This document shows, in pieces, positions 16,052 through 25,253 of a stretch of 64,000 nt of DNA. Where the stretch lies: assembly GCA_910578345.1 (NCBI GenBank), contig CAJTRA010000005.1, forward strand, positions 1 to 64,000. Direction: 5' to 3'. The notes below the pieces were generated by a model that was not told where the DNA came from, ran no database searches, and saw only the letters and a program-made list of their open reading frames with translations. Made by a program: the position numbers and the translations under genes. Source of the DNA: an uncultured Lachnospiraceae bacterium. Its GTDB lineage: Bacteria > Bacillota > Clostridia > Lachnospirales > Lachnospiraceae. Numbering within the stretch: the stretch's first letter is position 1; each line of letters opens with the position of its first letter.

Positions 16052-17098
16052 ATGAAACAGAACCCGTTGAGTTTTCAGTTAAACTTAAGTCCGGAGGATT
16101 TTCTTCCGGCTACCGAGGAGGAGAAGCAGAGCCAGGTTATCATGCGCGAGAGTGTCAGCTTCTGGAAGGACGGTATGCGCCGTCTGGTAAAGAACAAGGT
16201 GGCCATGGTAAGCCTGATCGTCATTATACTGGTCATGATTTTTTCTTTTATCGTGCCCATGTTCTATCCTTATACCTACAAAGAACAGTTTAAAGGAGCC
16301 AATCACCTGGCGCCCATGGAGTATTCGGAGGCGGAACAGGCAAGGATCGATGCGGGTGAGAAGGTGTTCCCGCATGTGTTCGGGACGGATAAGATGGGAC
16401 GTGACTATGCGATCCGCGTAATGATGGGGAGCAGGATTTCCCTCGTGGTAGGATTGATCGCCACGGCCATCATTCTCGTGATCGGTTCCCTGTATGGATC
16501 CATCGCCGCTTTCTTTGGCGGGAAAGTAGATCTTGTCATGATGCGTATCGTGGATATCATCTATACCATACCGGATATTCTGTTGATCGTGCTTCTGTCC
16601 TTCGCATTGGATGCGCCATTAGAGACGCTCAAAACCTTGCCGGGTTTCTCCTGGGTAGGGATCGTAGGTAAGAATCTGATCAGTATTTTCATTGTTTTCG
16701 CCCTGCTCTACTGGGTGGGTATGGCCCGCATGGTACGAAGCCAGGTACTGACACTCAAGGAGAGCGAGTATGTGACGGCGGCGAGAGCGCTTGGCGTGAG
16801 CAACGGTAAGATTATTCGCAAACATCTGCTGACGAACTGTATCGGTATTTTGATTGTGACGACGACACTGCAGATTCCGTCTTCTATTTTTACGGAGAGT
16901 TTTCTGAGTTTTCTGGGTATGGGTGTTGCGGTACCGCTGCCTTCTTTGGGGAGCCTGGCCAGCGATGCGCTGAACGGAATCAATACGTATCCGTATCTGC
17001 TCTTTATTCCGGCGGCACTGATCAGTTTGATCATTCTGAGCTTTAACCTGCTGGGGGATGGACTCAGAGATGCGTTTGACCCGAAATTAAAACACTAG
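16052..17098 (+). CDS. oppC: Oligopeptide ABC transporter permease, OppC type (operon 2)
   Basis: 348 residues, near the normal length. The N-terminal cytoplasmic segment contains SVSFWKDGMRRLVKNKVAM, then the first membrane segment. The HVFGTDKMGRDYAIRVMMGSR block and coupling motif ARALGVSNGKIIRKHLLTN follow; it ends LLGDGLRDAFDPKLKH. Unlike its counterpart in operon 1 it has no large external insertion, only ~45 residues between TM1 and the GTD block. TATGGAGGTTAGAG precedes the ATG. Confidence 0.94.
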   Translation: MKQNPLSFQLNLSPEDFLPATEEEKQSQVIMRESVSFWKDGMRRLVKNKVAMVSLIVIILVMIFSFIVPMFYPYTYKEQFKGANHLAPMEYSEAEQARIDAGEKVFPHVFGTDKMGRDYAIRVMMGSRISLVVGLIATAIILVIGSLYGSIAAFFGGKVDLVMMRIVDIIYTIPDILLIVLLSFALDAPLETLKTLPGFSWVGIVGKNLISIFIVFALLYWVGMARMVRSQVLTLKESEYVTAARALGVSNGKIIRKHLLTNCIGILIVTTTLQIPSSIFTESFLSFLGMGVAVPLPSLGSLASDALNGINTYPYLLFIPAALISLIILSFNLLGDGLRDAFDPKLKH

Positions 17099-17116
17099 GA
17101 AAGGCGGTTTGGGAAT

Positions 17117-18118
17117 ATGTCAGAATATCTTGTTGATATCAAAAATGAACGGCTTTCTTTTTTCACTCCTGCCGGAGAGGTAAAGGCGTTAAATGATGTG
17201 TCTATTCATATGCGGGAAGGAGAAGTGCTGGGGATCGTGGGCGAGAGCGGTTCCGGCAAGTCGGTGACAGCCTATAGTCTGATGGGACTGACCGCACATC
17301 CGGGGAAACTGATCGATGGCACGCTCTATTTTAACGGACACCAGATTGAGATGATGTCAGAGAAGGAGATGCGTAAGATCCGGGGGAATGAGGTATCTAT
17401 CATCTTCCAGGATCCAATGACGAGTTTAAATCCGGTCTATACGGTCGGCAATCAGATTATGGAAGCGATCCTGCTCCATACAGATAAGAATAAATCGCAG
17501 GCGAAGGAGAGAGCCAGAGAGCTTTTGGAGCTGGTGGGCATCAATGAGCCTGACAAGAGATTGAGACAATATCCACATGAGCTGTCCGGCGGTATGCGTC
17601 AGCGTGTCATGATCGCGATGGCGCTGGCCTGTGAGCCGAAGCTGCTGATTGCAGACGAGCCAACGACGGCGCTTGATGTGACAATCCAGGCGCAGATCTT
17701 AGAGCTGATGATGGAGTTAAAGGATAAGTTAGGCATGGCAATCATCATGATTACGCATGATCTGGGTGTTGTCGCCAGCATGTGTGAGAGAATTGCAGTT
17801 ATGTATGCGGGTAAGATTGTGGAATACGGCACTGCGGATGATATTTTCTATGAGCCGAAGCATCAATATACGAAAGGATTGATCCGGTCTATTCCCCGTC
17901 TGGATACGAAGGAGCATGAAAGGTTAGTGCCGATTGAGGGAACGCCGGTGGATATGCTCAATCCTCCGGCAGGCTGTCCTTTTGCGCCCCGGTGCGATGC
18001 CTGCATGAAGATCTGCCTGCGGGAAATGCCGCCGGTGACTCATTTCGGCAGAGTACATTATACCCAGTGCTGGCTGAATCAGAAGGATGAATGGGAGAAA
18101 GGAGCCGCAAATGAGTGA
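17117..18118 (+). CDS. oppD: Oligopeptide ABC transporter ATP-binding protein, OppD type (operon 2)
   Basis: 333 residues. Walker A GESGSGKS, Q-loop IFQDPMTSLNP, signature LSGGMRQR, Walker B IADEPTTALD, switch His in ITHDLGVVASMCER, and the C-terminal extension with CPFAPRCDACMKIC. Its signature-region DNA (17580-17640) is almost identical to oppD of operon 1 (12840-12900), a sign of common origin or gene conversion. Overlaps oppF by 8 bp. Confidence 0.95.
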   Translation: MSEYLVDIKNERLSFFTPAGEVKALNDVSIHMREGEVLGIVGESGSGKSVTAYSLMGLTAHPGKLIDGTLYFNGHQIEMMSEKEMRKIRGNEVSIIFQDPMTSLNPVYTVGNQIMEAILLHTDKNKSQAKERARELLELVGINEPDKRLRQYPHELSGGMRQRVMIAMALACEPKLLIADEPTTALDVTIQAQILELMMELKDKLGMAIIMITHDLGVVASMCERIAVMYAGKIVEYGTADDIFYEPKHQYTKGLIRSIPRLDTKEHERLVPIEGTPVDMLNPPAGCPFAPRCDACMKICLREMPPVTHFGRVHYTQCWLNQKDEWEKGAANE

Positions 18119-19100
18119 GAGATTAGTACAGGTAGAGCATTTACGCCAGTATTTTCCGGGCGGCGGTTTTGGAAAGCATAAGAAATATATTCAGGCAGTT
18201 GACGATGTTTCTTTTACCATTGACAGAGGCGAGACAATGGGGCTGGTAGGAGAGTCAGGCTGCGGTAAGACGACTACAGGCCGGACTCTGCTGCGGCTAT
18301 ATGAGCCGACGGGGGGGCGCTTTTTATACAATAATGAAGTGATTTTCGATGTAGAGAAGAAACAGTACGCAGATATGCTTCCCTTCCGGAAGAAGATGCA
18401 GATCGTCTTCCAGGATCCTTATGCCAGTCTGGATCCCCGTATGACCATCGGTGATATTGTGGGGGAGGCCATCGATGTACATAAGATGGCATCGAACAAG
18501 CAGGAAAGATATGAGATTATCATAGAAATGCTTCGGCGTGTAGGACTGAATTCTGAGCATGCAAACCGCTATCCGCATGAGTTTTCCGGCGGACAAAGGC
18601 AGCGTGTGGGCATCGCCCGGGCGTTGGCGGTGAGACCGGAGTTCATCGTCTGTGACGAGCCGATTTCGGCGCTGGATGTTTCTATTCAGGCGCAGGTTAT
18701 TAATATGTTTGAAGATCTTCAGGAAGAGATGGGGCTGACGTATCTGTTCATTGCCCATGATCTGTCTGCGGTCAAACATATTTCGAACCGGATCGGCGTT
18801 ATGTATCTGGGGAGAATGGTGGAACTGGCAGACAGCTATGAATTGATCACAAGGCCGCTGCATCCTTACACGAAGAGTTTGATTTCGGCGATTCCGATCG
18901 CAGATCCCAGGACGGCGAGGGGAAGCAAGAGAATTGTGCTGGAAGGAGATGTGCCGAGTCCGTTGAATCCGCCTTCAGGATGCCGTTTCCGCACCAGATG
19001 TCCGTATGCGGATGAGAGATGCGCGCAGGAGATGCCAGAGTGGCGTGAAGTGGAGAAAGGTCATTTTACAGCCTGTCACCATATTGACAAATGCAATTAA
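18111..19100 (+). CDS. oppF: Oligopeptide ABC transporter ATP-binding protein, OppF type (operon 2)
   Basis: 329 residues from ATG 18111, overlapping the oppD stop, with GAAAGGAG upstream. Walker A GESGCGKT, signature FSGGQRQR, Walker B VCDEPISALD, switch His in IAHDLSAVKHISN. C-terminal extension with CRFRTRCPYADERC. Motor subunit paired with the preceding OppD. Confidence 0.95.
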   Translation: MSERLVQVEHLRQYFPGGGFGKHKKYIQAVDDVSFTIDRGETMGLVGESGCGKTTTGRTLLRLYEPTGGRFLYNNEVIFDVEKKQYADMLPFRKKMQIVFQDPYASLDPRMTIGDIVGEAIDVHKMASNKQERYEIIIEMLRRVGLNSEHANRYPHEFSGGQRQRVGIARALAVRPEFIVCDEPISALDVSIQAQVINMFEDLQEEMGLTYLFIAHDLSAVKHISNRIGVMYLGRMVELADSYELITRPLHPYTKSLISAIPIADPRTARGSKRIVLEGDVPSPLNPPSGCRFRTRCPYADERCAQEMPEWREVEKGHFTACHHIDKCN

Positions 19101-19184
19101 ATGTGGTAAACCGATATAGGCTTTTCATAGCCTGTATAGTTTATAATAAACTTTTCAATTCTAATTCTAAGAGGAGGAAAAATT

Positions 19185-20912
19185 ATGAAGAAGAGAGTAG
19201 TTTCACTCTTGCTGGCAGCGACTATGGTATTTAGTCTGACAGCCTGCGGCGGCAGCGATGCACCGGCAGCGGATTCTGCACCGGCAGAAGAGGGCACAGA
19301 TGCGGCAACGGAAGATGCAGCGGCAGACGACACCACAGAGGCGGCCGGTGATGAGGCAGCAGCAGAACAGACTTCAACAGGGGAGAAGATTCTTTCCGTT
19401 CAGGTGGGTCCTGATCCTGAGACCATTGATCCTGCGCTGAACAGTGCAGTAGACGGCGGTAACATGTTACTGCATTCCTTTGAGTGCCTGCTGGCAGTAG
19501 ATGAGGAAGGCAAGCTGATCCCTGGCCAGGCAGAGAGCTGGGAGACAAGCGAAGATGGTCTTACATGGACGTTCACATTAAGAGACGGCCTGAAGTGGTC
19601 TGACGGTTCCGATCTGACAGCCAATGATTTCGTATATAGCTGGAAGAGAGTGTGCGATCCTATGGTGGCAGCTCCTTATGCTGAGACGGTACTTGGCATG
19701 GTAGCGGGATTCAATGAGGCAGTTGCAGGCGATCTGGATGCCTTGCAGGTTGAAGCAACAGACGACAAGACACTGGTTGTTACTCTGTCAAGTCCTTGTT
19801 CTTATTTCGGCAGCCTGGCAGCATTTGCAACATTAAGCCCTGTGCAGCAGGCAACGGTAGAAGCAAATGGCGATGCGTGGGCGACCGCAGCAGAGACTTA
19901 TATCTCTAATGGTCCGTTCTATGTATCTGAGTGGGTGCCTGGTTCTCATATCCTGATGAGCAAGAACCCTAACTACTGGAATGCAGACGCAATTAAGCTG
20001 GATGGTATCAAGTGGAATCTGATCGAGGATGCGAATGCATCTTACAGCGCATACCAGACAGGGGAAGTTCTGATGATCAAAGATGTTCCTACAGAGGAGA
20101 TTCCTTCTTTGGAGGGCAACGGTGAGTTCTTTGTAGATCCGATCATTGGTACTTACTATCTGAGTCTTAACACACAGAAAGCGCCTTTTGATGATGCTAA
20201 GGTTCGCAAGGCGCTGAGTCTTGCGATCGACCGTGATTATGTTGCGAATACTTTGATGCAGGGTACTTATTCACCGGCAAGTAACTTCATGGGTCCTGGC
20301 TGGATTGATACAGACGGAAGCCAGTTTATCGACAATGCAAACGGCGGTCAGCCTTACATCGACACAACGACCTATGAAGCAAATCTGGAAGAGGCGAAAG
20401 CTCTGTTAGAAGAAGCTGGCTATCCGGGCGGCGAAGGTTTCCCTTCCATTACGTATTCTACCAACGATGCTGGTTACCACAAGGTAGTTGCTGAGTACTT
20501 GCAGCAGGCATGGGCAGAGCTTGGCATTGATTTATCTGTAGAGATCGTAGAGTGGGCAAGCTTCACACCTATGAGACGTAACGGTGACTATGAGTCATCC
20601 CGTAACGGCTGGGTAGGAGACTACAGCGATCCTTCCAATATGCTGGATCTGCTTTACTCATCCAACGGTAACAACGATGGTAAGTTCAACAATGCTGAGT
20701 ATGATGCAGCTATGGACACATCCAGAACAACATTGGATGCGGCAGAGCGTTCCGAGGCGCTTCATACGGCAGAGGATATTCTGATGGAGGAAGCTGGATG
20801 TATTCCGGTAGCTTACTACAATGACTTCTGGTTACAGAGTCCTAAGATTACCGGTTCCTGGCATTCACCTTATGGTTACTGGTACTTCATGTATGCAGAT
20901 ATTACAGAATAA
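19185..20912 (+). CDS. oppA: Oligopeptide ABC transporter substrate-binding lipoprotein (operon 2)
   Basis: 575 residues, the usual size. Signal peptide MKKRVVSLLLAATMVFSLTAC with lipid-anchor Cys21, then an acidic Ala/Glu/Thr linker to ~65 and a family-5 solute-binding domain (VGPDPETIDPALNSAVDGG, TLRDGLKWSDGSDLTANDFVYSWKR, ALSLAIDRDYVA, NGWVGDYSDPSNMLDLLYS). AAGAGGAGGAAAAATT precedes the ATG. It is last in its operon, 84 bp after oppF, and is followed by a terminator. The ACGGSDAPAAD start is shared with the operon 1 binding protein. Confidence 0.95.
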   Translation: MKKRVVSLLLAATMVFSLTACGGSDAPAADSAPAEEGTDAATEDAAADDTTEAAGDEAAAEQTSTGEKILSVQVGPDPETIDPALNSAVDGGNMLLHSFECLLAVDEEGKLIPGQAESWETSEDGLTWTFTLRDGLKWSDGSDLTANDFVYSWKRVCDPMVAAPYAETVLGMVAGFNEAVAGDLDALQVEATDDKTLVVTLSSPCSYFGSLAAFATLSPVQQATVEANGDAWATAAETYISNGPFYVSEWVPGSHILMSKNPNYWNADAIKLDGIKWNLIEDANASYSAYQTGEVLMIKDVPTEEIPSLEGNGEFFVDPIIGTYYLSLNTQKAPFDDAKVRKALSLAIDRDYVANTLMQGTYSPASNFMGPGWIDTDGSQFIDNANGGQPYIDTTTYEANLEEAKALLEEAGYPGGEGFPSITYSTNDAGYHKVVAEYLQQAWAELGIDLSVEIVEWASFTPMRRNGDYESSRNGWVGDYSDPSNMLDLLYSSNGNNDGKFNNAEYDAAMDTSRTTLDAAERSEALHTAEDILMEEAGCIPVAYYNDFWLQSPKITGSWHSPYGYWYFMYADITE

Positions 20913-20932
20913 GAGTTAGTGACAGTCTCTGG

Positions 20933-20970
20933 GAGACAGGCGTATTTTTTGAGTGCGCCTGTCTCTTTTT
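20933..20970 (+). terminator. Terminator of importer operon 2
   Basis: GAGACAGGCG (20933-20942) pairs perfectly with CGCCTGTCTC (20956-20965), then TTTTTA. The rest of 20971-21293 holds a 0A-box-like site and a TATAAT at 21212 but no gene I can support. Confidence 0.9.
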
Positions 20971-21121
20971 ATGCGCATATTTGTGCAGAAGAAATTTGCC
21001 CCTAAGGCGACACATGGGCTGTATGGCGGGCGGGGAAGCTTTCCTAGCTTGACCGGTATAGGAAATTCCCCTGGATGTTGAGTTTACACGGCAAAACAAG
21101 AAGAGGAAAAAAGAAAGGATT

Positions 21122-21128
21122 TGTCGAA
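21122..21128 (+). promoter_or_regulatory. Putative Spo0A-binding 0A box
   Basis: TGTCGAA, an exact match to the 0A-box consensus. It stands about 85 bp upstream of a TATAAT (21212-21217) with a poor -35, and 166 bp before the Spo0A-like gene. A 7-mer can occur by chance. Confidence 0.35.
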
Positions 21129-21293
21129 CGATGTAGATTGTGGCAGATGGGTTGCTCTGCCGGAATACGCCAGTGCGATGCCTTAAGGTTCCATAGTATT
21201 CTGCTATTGTTTATAATGGTTTATGTCGGAACGCGTCAACGAACCGGCATACAATGGCCCTAGCAGACCAATCAGGAAGATGGAGGAGTACTT

Positions 21294-21812
21294 ATGGAGA
21301 CATTAAATATGACAGCGGCAAGAGACCAGAAACAATTTTACAAACTTCTGGATAATCTGATCAGCACCAACAAGGAATTCCAGATCATGATAACAGTTCC
21401 TTCGGGAACGAAGGAAGAAATAGCACAGGAGACAGATCCGGCGCTCATACCGTTTATGACAAGAGATTTGGAAAAGGATGTAACGGATATGATCCATGAG
21501 ATCGGTGTGCCTGCACATATCAAAGGATACCAGTATTTGAGAGAGGCGATCATGATGTCGGTGGAGGATGTAGAAATGCTGGGCTCGATTACAAAAGTGC
21601 TCTATCCAACGATCGCGAAGAAGTATCAGACTACGCCAAGCAGAGTGGAGCGGGCGATCCGGCACGCGATCGAGGTTGCCTGGTCAAGAGGAAGAATGGA
21701 GACGTTAGACGCTCTGTTTGGATACACGATCAATACGGGTAAGGGTAAGCCGACTAATTCAGAATTTATTGCGCTGATTGCCGATAAGATACGATTGCAG
21801 TACCGGCGCTGA
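21294..21812 (+). CDS. Spo0A-like DNA-binding protein lacking a receiver domain
   Basis: 172 residues; ATGGAGGAGTACTT precedes the ATG. Residues ~60-170 match the Spo0A effector domain closely: MIHEIGVPAHIKGYQYLRE, LGSITKVLYPTIAKKY, the recognition region SRVERAIRHAIEVAWSRG, and KPTNSEFIALIADKIRL. The normal N-terminal phospho-receiver (~130 residues with the phospho-Asp) is absent. The first ~60 residues (METLNMTAARDQKQFYKLLDNL...) look like a helix plus a short strand and do not resemble CheY folds. It should therefore bind 0A boxes independently of phosphorylation, or be controlled through its N-terminus. I see no receiver remnant upstream, so this looks like a real paralog, not a broken spo0A. 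Single-gene unit before glgA. Confidence 0.9.
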   Translation: METLNMTAARDQKQFYKLLDNLISTNKEFQIMITVPSGTKEEIAQETDPALIPFMTRDLEKDVTDMIHEIGVPAHIKGYQYLREAIMMSVEDVEMLGSITKVLYPTIAKKYQTTPSRVERAIRHAIEVAWSRGRMETLDALFGYTINTGKGKPTNSEFIALIADKIRLQYRR

Positions 21813-21830
21813 GAATTTTCAAAATAACCC

Positions 21831-21859
21831 TTTAATTGCCTTTCAAAATGCTGTATAAT
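21831..21859 (+). promoter_or_regulatory. Candidate promoter of glgA
   Basis: TATAAT (21854-21859) with a weak TTTAAT (21831-21836) at 17 bp, 52 bp before the glgA start. Confidence 0.4.
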
Positions 21860-21910
21860 AAAGGTCAATGGCTGGCGAAGACAGGACAATTTATATTTTG
21901 GAGGGTTAGT

Positions 21911-23356
21911 ATGAAAAATATTTTGTTTGTTGCATCGGAGGGAGTTCCTTTTATTAAGACGGGCGGACTGGCAGATGTGATCGGTTCCCTGCCGAAATGT
22001 ATTGACAAGGAGTATTTTGACATCAGAGTGATTTTGCCTAAATACACTTGCATGAAGCAGGAGATGAAGGATAAGCTCACTTATAAGACACATTTCTACA
22101 TGGACTTCCACTGGAAAGAGGAGTATGTAGGTATTCTGGAGGCAGAAGTTGAGGGCGTGAAGTATTACTTCATCGACAATGAAGGTTTTTTCGGCGGTTT
22201 TAAGCCTTACAGTGATAATGCGCTATTTGAGATTGAGAAGTATGCTTTTTTCTGTAAAGCGGCGTTGTCTATTCTGCCAGTGATCGATTTTCGGCCGGAT
22301 CTGATCCACTGTCATGACTGGCAGACCGGATTGATCCCGGTATATCTTAAGGAGAGATTCCAGGGTGGTGATTTCTACAGGGGTATCAAGACAGTCATGA
22401 CAATACATAACCTGAAATTCCAGGGTAAGTGGAGTGTGAAGGAAGTGAAGGAGATCACGGGACTGCCGGATTACTTCTTTACATCTGACAAGCTTGAGGC
22501 TTATAAGGATGCAAATCTCTTAAAGGGCGGTCTGGTTTATGCGGATGCAATCACAACGGTAAGTGATACTTACGCGGAGGAGATTAAGACGGCATTCTAT
22601 GGAGAGGGTTTGGATGGTCTGATGCGCGCAAGGGCGGCGGATCTTCGAGGAATCGTTAATGGGGTTGACTACACTGATTTCAGCCCGGAGGTTGACCAGA
22701 ATATTGAATATAATTATAATGCAGTGAATTTCCGTAAGGAAAAGGTTAAGAATAAGCGTGCGCTGCAGGTGGAACTGGGATTGAACCAGGATGACAAGGC
22801 GATGATGATCGGTATTGTCTCCCGTCTGACAGACCAGAAGGGATTTGATCTGATCGCTTATGTGATGGATGAGTTGTGCCAGGATAATGTACAGATCGTT
22901 GTGCTTGGCACAGGCCAGGAGCAGTATGAGAACATGTTCCGTCATTTTGACTGGAAGTATCATGGCAAGGTGTCGGCGAATATCTACTATTCCGATGCAT
23001 TATCTCATAAGATCTATGCGGCAAGCGATGCGTTCCTGATGCCATCTCTGTTTGAGCCCTGTGGACTGAGTCAGTTGATGTCTCTGCGCTATGGTACACT
23101 GCCGATCGTGCGTGAAACGGGCGGACTGAAGGATACGGTAGAACCCTATAACGAATATGAGGGAACCGGCACAGGATTTAGTTTCACCAATTACAATGCG
23201 CATGAGATGCTTGGCACGATCCGCTATGCAGAGCATATCTATTATGATAAGAAGCGGGAATGGAACAAGATCGTAGACCGTGCGATGGCAGTGGATTTCT
23301 CATGGCATGTATCTGCGAAGAAATATCAGGAGATGTATGACTGGTTGATCGGTTAA
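21911..23356 (+). CDS. glgA: Glycogen synthase (ADP-glucose type, GT5)
   Basis: 481 residues from ATG 21911, preceded by TTGGAGGG; an earlier in-frame start at 21836 lacks a site. KTGGLADVIGSLPK at residue 16 is the ADP-glucose-binding loop of bacterial glycogen synthases. HCHDWQTGLIPVYL, MTIHNLKFQG and the C-terminal FEPCGLSQLMSLRYGTLPIVRETGGLKDTV are the other GT5 blocks. It elongates alpha-1,4-glucan in the cytoplasm. No other glg genes are adjacent. In clostridia glycogen is often laid down before sporulation, which fits the Spo0A-like neighbour but is only a suggestion. Confidence 0.96.
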   Translation: MKNILFVASEGVPFIKTGGLADVIGSLPKCIDKEYFDIRVILPKYTCMKQEMKDKLTYKTHFYMDFHWKEEYVGILEAEVEGVKYYFIDNEGFFGGFKPYSDNALFEIEKYAFFCKAALSILPVIDFRPDLIHCHDWQTGLIPVYLKERFQGGDFYRGIKTVMTIHNLKFQGKWSVKEVKEITGLPDYFFTSDKLEAYKDANLLKGGLVYADAITTVSDTYAEEIKTAFYGEGLDGLMRARAADLRGIVNGVDYTDFSPEVDQNIEYNYNAVNFRKEKVKNKRALQVELGLNQDDKAMMIGIVSRLTDQKGFDLIAYVMDELCQDNVQIVVLGTGQEQYENMFRHFDWKYHGKVSANIYYSDALSHKIYAASDAFLMPSLFEPCGLSQLMSLRYGTLPIVRETGGLKDTVEPYNEYEGTGTGFSFTNYNAHEMLGTIRYAEHIYYDKKREWNKIVDRAMAVDFSWHVSAKKYQEMYDWLIG

Positions 23357-23374
23357 CATTTCGTAAGGAAAAGA

Positions 23375-23458
23375 GAAAAGAGCAAGCAGCCGGATCTGTC
23401 AGTACAGGAAAAGATTGTCTGACAGGTCGTCTTGCTTGCTCTTTTCCAGTCTCTTTTT
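23375..23458 (+). terminator. Large terminator hairpin after glgA
   Basis: GAAAAGAGCAAGCA (23375-23388) pairs with TGCTTGCTCTTTTC (23433-23446). The 44-nt loop carries an inner CTGTCAG/CTGACAG stem; TCTCTTTTT follows. Confidence 0.75.
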
Positions 23459-23482
23459 ACTCGTTTCGACTCGGAGGTATGC

Positions 23483-25120
23483 ATGGGCGGACAGAAGAAA
23501 CAGAATAATTTTGTGCTTCAGGCAGGGATTCTGGCAGCGTCCGGTATGATCGTCAAGGTGATCAGTCTGATCTACCGCAGCCCGCTTCTGAGTATCATCG
23601 GTTTGGAAGGCAATGGATATTACAGCACGGCGATCAATATCTATACGATCATCCTTCTGATCTCATCTTACAGCATCCCGTCAGCCATATCGAAAGTGAT
23701 CGCACAGAAACTTGCCTTTAAAGAATACCGCAATGCACAGCGGGTATTTCAGTGTGCTCTGATCTATGTGCTTGTGGTGGGAGGGGCGGCAGCTATCTTC
23801 ACGTTTGTGGCAGCGGCTTTTTTGATGAGCAAGAGTGAGAATTCGATCGTAGCGCTCAGGGTGCTTGCACCGACGATCTTCTTTTCAGGATTGTTAGGGG
23901 TACTGAGAGGTTACTTTCAGGCGCATGGCTCTATGCTGCATACTTCCTTATCACAGATTTTGGAGCAGATCCTGAATGCAGTCGTCAGTATTCTGGCAGG
24001 TTATCTGTTAATCAGGATGGTGGCGGATCAGAGCGAGACGACGCAGGCAGTCTACGGTTCTGCAGGAAGCGCCCTTGGAACGGGCGCCGGCGTGGTGACG
24101 GCGCTGCTGTTCATGTTTGGCATGTATCTGTTAAACTTAAGGACGATCAAGCGGCGGGTGAAACATGACAGGTCGGGACAGTTGGACAGCTATGGGGAGA
24201 TCTTCAAACTGATCTTTACCATTGTTACGCCGTTTATCTTGAGTACGTTTATTTATAATTGTTCCACTGTCGTCAATATGGATACCTATTACAGGATTCT
24301 GATTGAGTATAAGAAGGCGGATTCGGTGACAGCCCATATCGATTATGGTATTTTTGCAACGCAGGCAGTCGCTGTCGTGAATATTCCGATCGCGATCGCT
24401 TCGGCAATGTCCTCTGCGACGATTCCGAGTGTGTCCACCACTTTTATACGCAAAGAATACAGGAAAACAAGAGAACAGGTAGCGAAAGCCATCCGTATGA
24501 CGATGCTGATCGCGATACCGGCTTCGGTAGGGCTTCTTCTGCTTGCCAAACCGATCATGTATTTTATCTTTCCACAGAAGGAGGCTCTGGATAAGGCGTC
24601 GGGACTTTTGGCGACATTGTCCATCACGGTAGTTCTCTACTGCCTGTCTACACTGACGAATGCTGTTTTGCAAGGAATAGGGAGAGTAAATACACCGGTG
24701 ATCCATTCGGCAGTCGCATTGGTGATCCAATCGATCGGGCTGGGGCTTCTCTTATGGTTCACGGATCTGAATCTGTATGCGCTTGCCTGTGCCAATATTA
24801 TCTATTCTTTTGTCATGTGTGTCTTAAACCAGGTTTCTGTCAGAAGACAGCTCGGATACAGACAGGAGGTGGTGCGGACCTTTATACTGCCTTTTATCTC
24901 TTCTCTGGTAATGGGGGCAGCGGCTTACGGTGTGTATCATCTGTTGTATAAGGTTCTGCCGGTCAGCAGAGTTGCCTTGCTTGCAGCGATCGGAATCGGA
25001 GCGATGATCTACTTTGCCATGATCCTTCTGACCGGCGGGATCAGGGAGAAGGAGCTGCGAGCATTTCCAAAGGGGGCTATGCTTGTTCATTTTGCAAAGA
25101 AACTGCATCTGCTGAAATAG
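23483..25120 (+). CDS. SpoVB/MurJ-like polysaccharide flippase
   Basis: 545 residues from ATG 23483 (CGGAGG upstream). About 14 membrane segments. The start (QNNFVLQAGILAASGMIVKVISLIYRSPLLSIIGLEGNGYYSTA) and the loop near residue 300 (MSSATIPSVSTTF) match the SpoVB/Wzx-type MOP superfamily. Members flip lipid-linked sugars; SpoVB acts in spore cortex formation. Two coat-type genes follow, so a spore role is likely, but a vegetative MurJ-like role cannot be excluded. Confidence 0.88.
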   Translation: MGGQKKQNNFVLQAGILAASGMIVKVISLIYRSPLLSIIGLEGNGYYSTAINIYTIILLISSYSIPSAISKVIAQKLAFKEYRNAQRVFQCALIYVLVVGGAAAIFTFVAAAFLMSKSENSIVALRVLAPTIFFSGLLGVLRGYFQAHGSMLHTSLSQILEQILNAVVSILAGYLLIRMVADQSETTQAVYGSAGSALGTGAGVVTALLFMFGMYLLNLRTIKRRVKHDRSGQLDSYGEIFKLIFTIVTPFILSTFIYNCSTVVNMDTYYRILIEYKKADSVTAHIDYGIFATQAVAVVNIPIAIASAMSSATIPSVSTTFIRKEYRKTREQVAKAIRMTMLIAIPASVGLLLLAKPIMYFIFPQKEALDKASGLLATLSITVVLYCLSTLTNAVLQGIGRVNTPVIHSAVALVIQSIGLGLLLWFTDLNLYALACANIIYSFVMCVLNQVSVRRQLGYRQEVVRTFILPFISSLVMGAAAYGVYHLLYKVLPVSRVALLAAIGIGAMIYFAMILLTGGIREKELRAFPKGAMLVHFAKKLHLLK

Positions 25121-25188
25121 AAGAGTGTAACGGCTTGGCCCGGATGAGATGGATTTTTTCCAATAAAATAAAAATATAAATTTCGCAT

Positions 25189-25240
25189 AAATGATTGTCC
25201 AAATACAAATACTGTTTGTGACAATCATTTTTCATTTTAG
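25189..25240 (+). terminator. Terminator-like hairpin before the coat-protein genes
   Basis: AAATGATTGTC (25189-25199) pairs perfectly with GACAATCATTT (25220-25230), followed by TTCATTTT, and the AGGAGG site of the next gene starts at 25239. It may end the flippase transcript or regulate translation of the coat genes. Confidence 0.65.
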
Positions 25241-25253
25241 GAGGTAAAATCAT

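Noticed and set aside
21075..21263. 62-residue frame before the Spo0A-like gene
   Set aside because: No ribosome site, no motif; it overlaps the candidate 0A box and promoter. I found no receiver-domain remnant in it.
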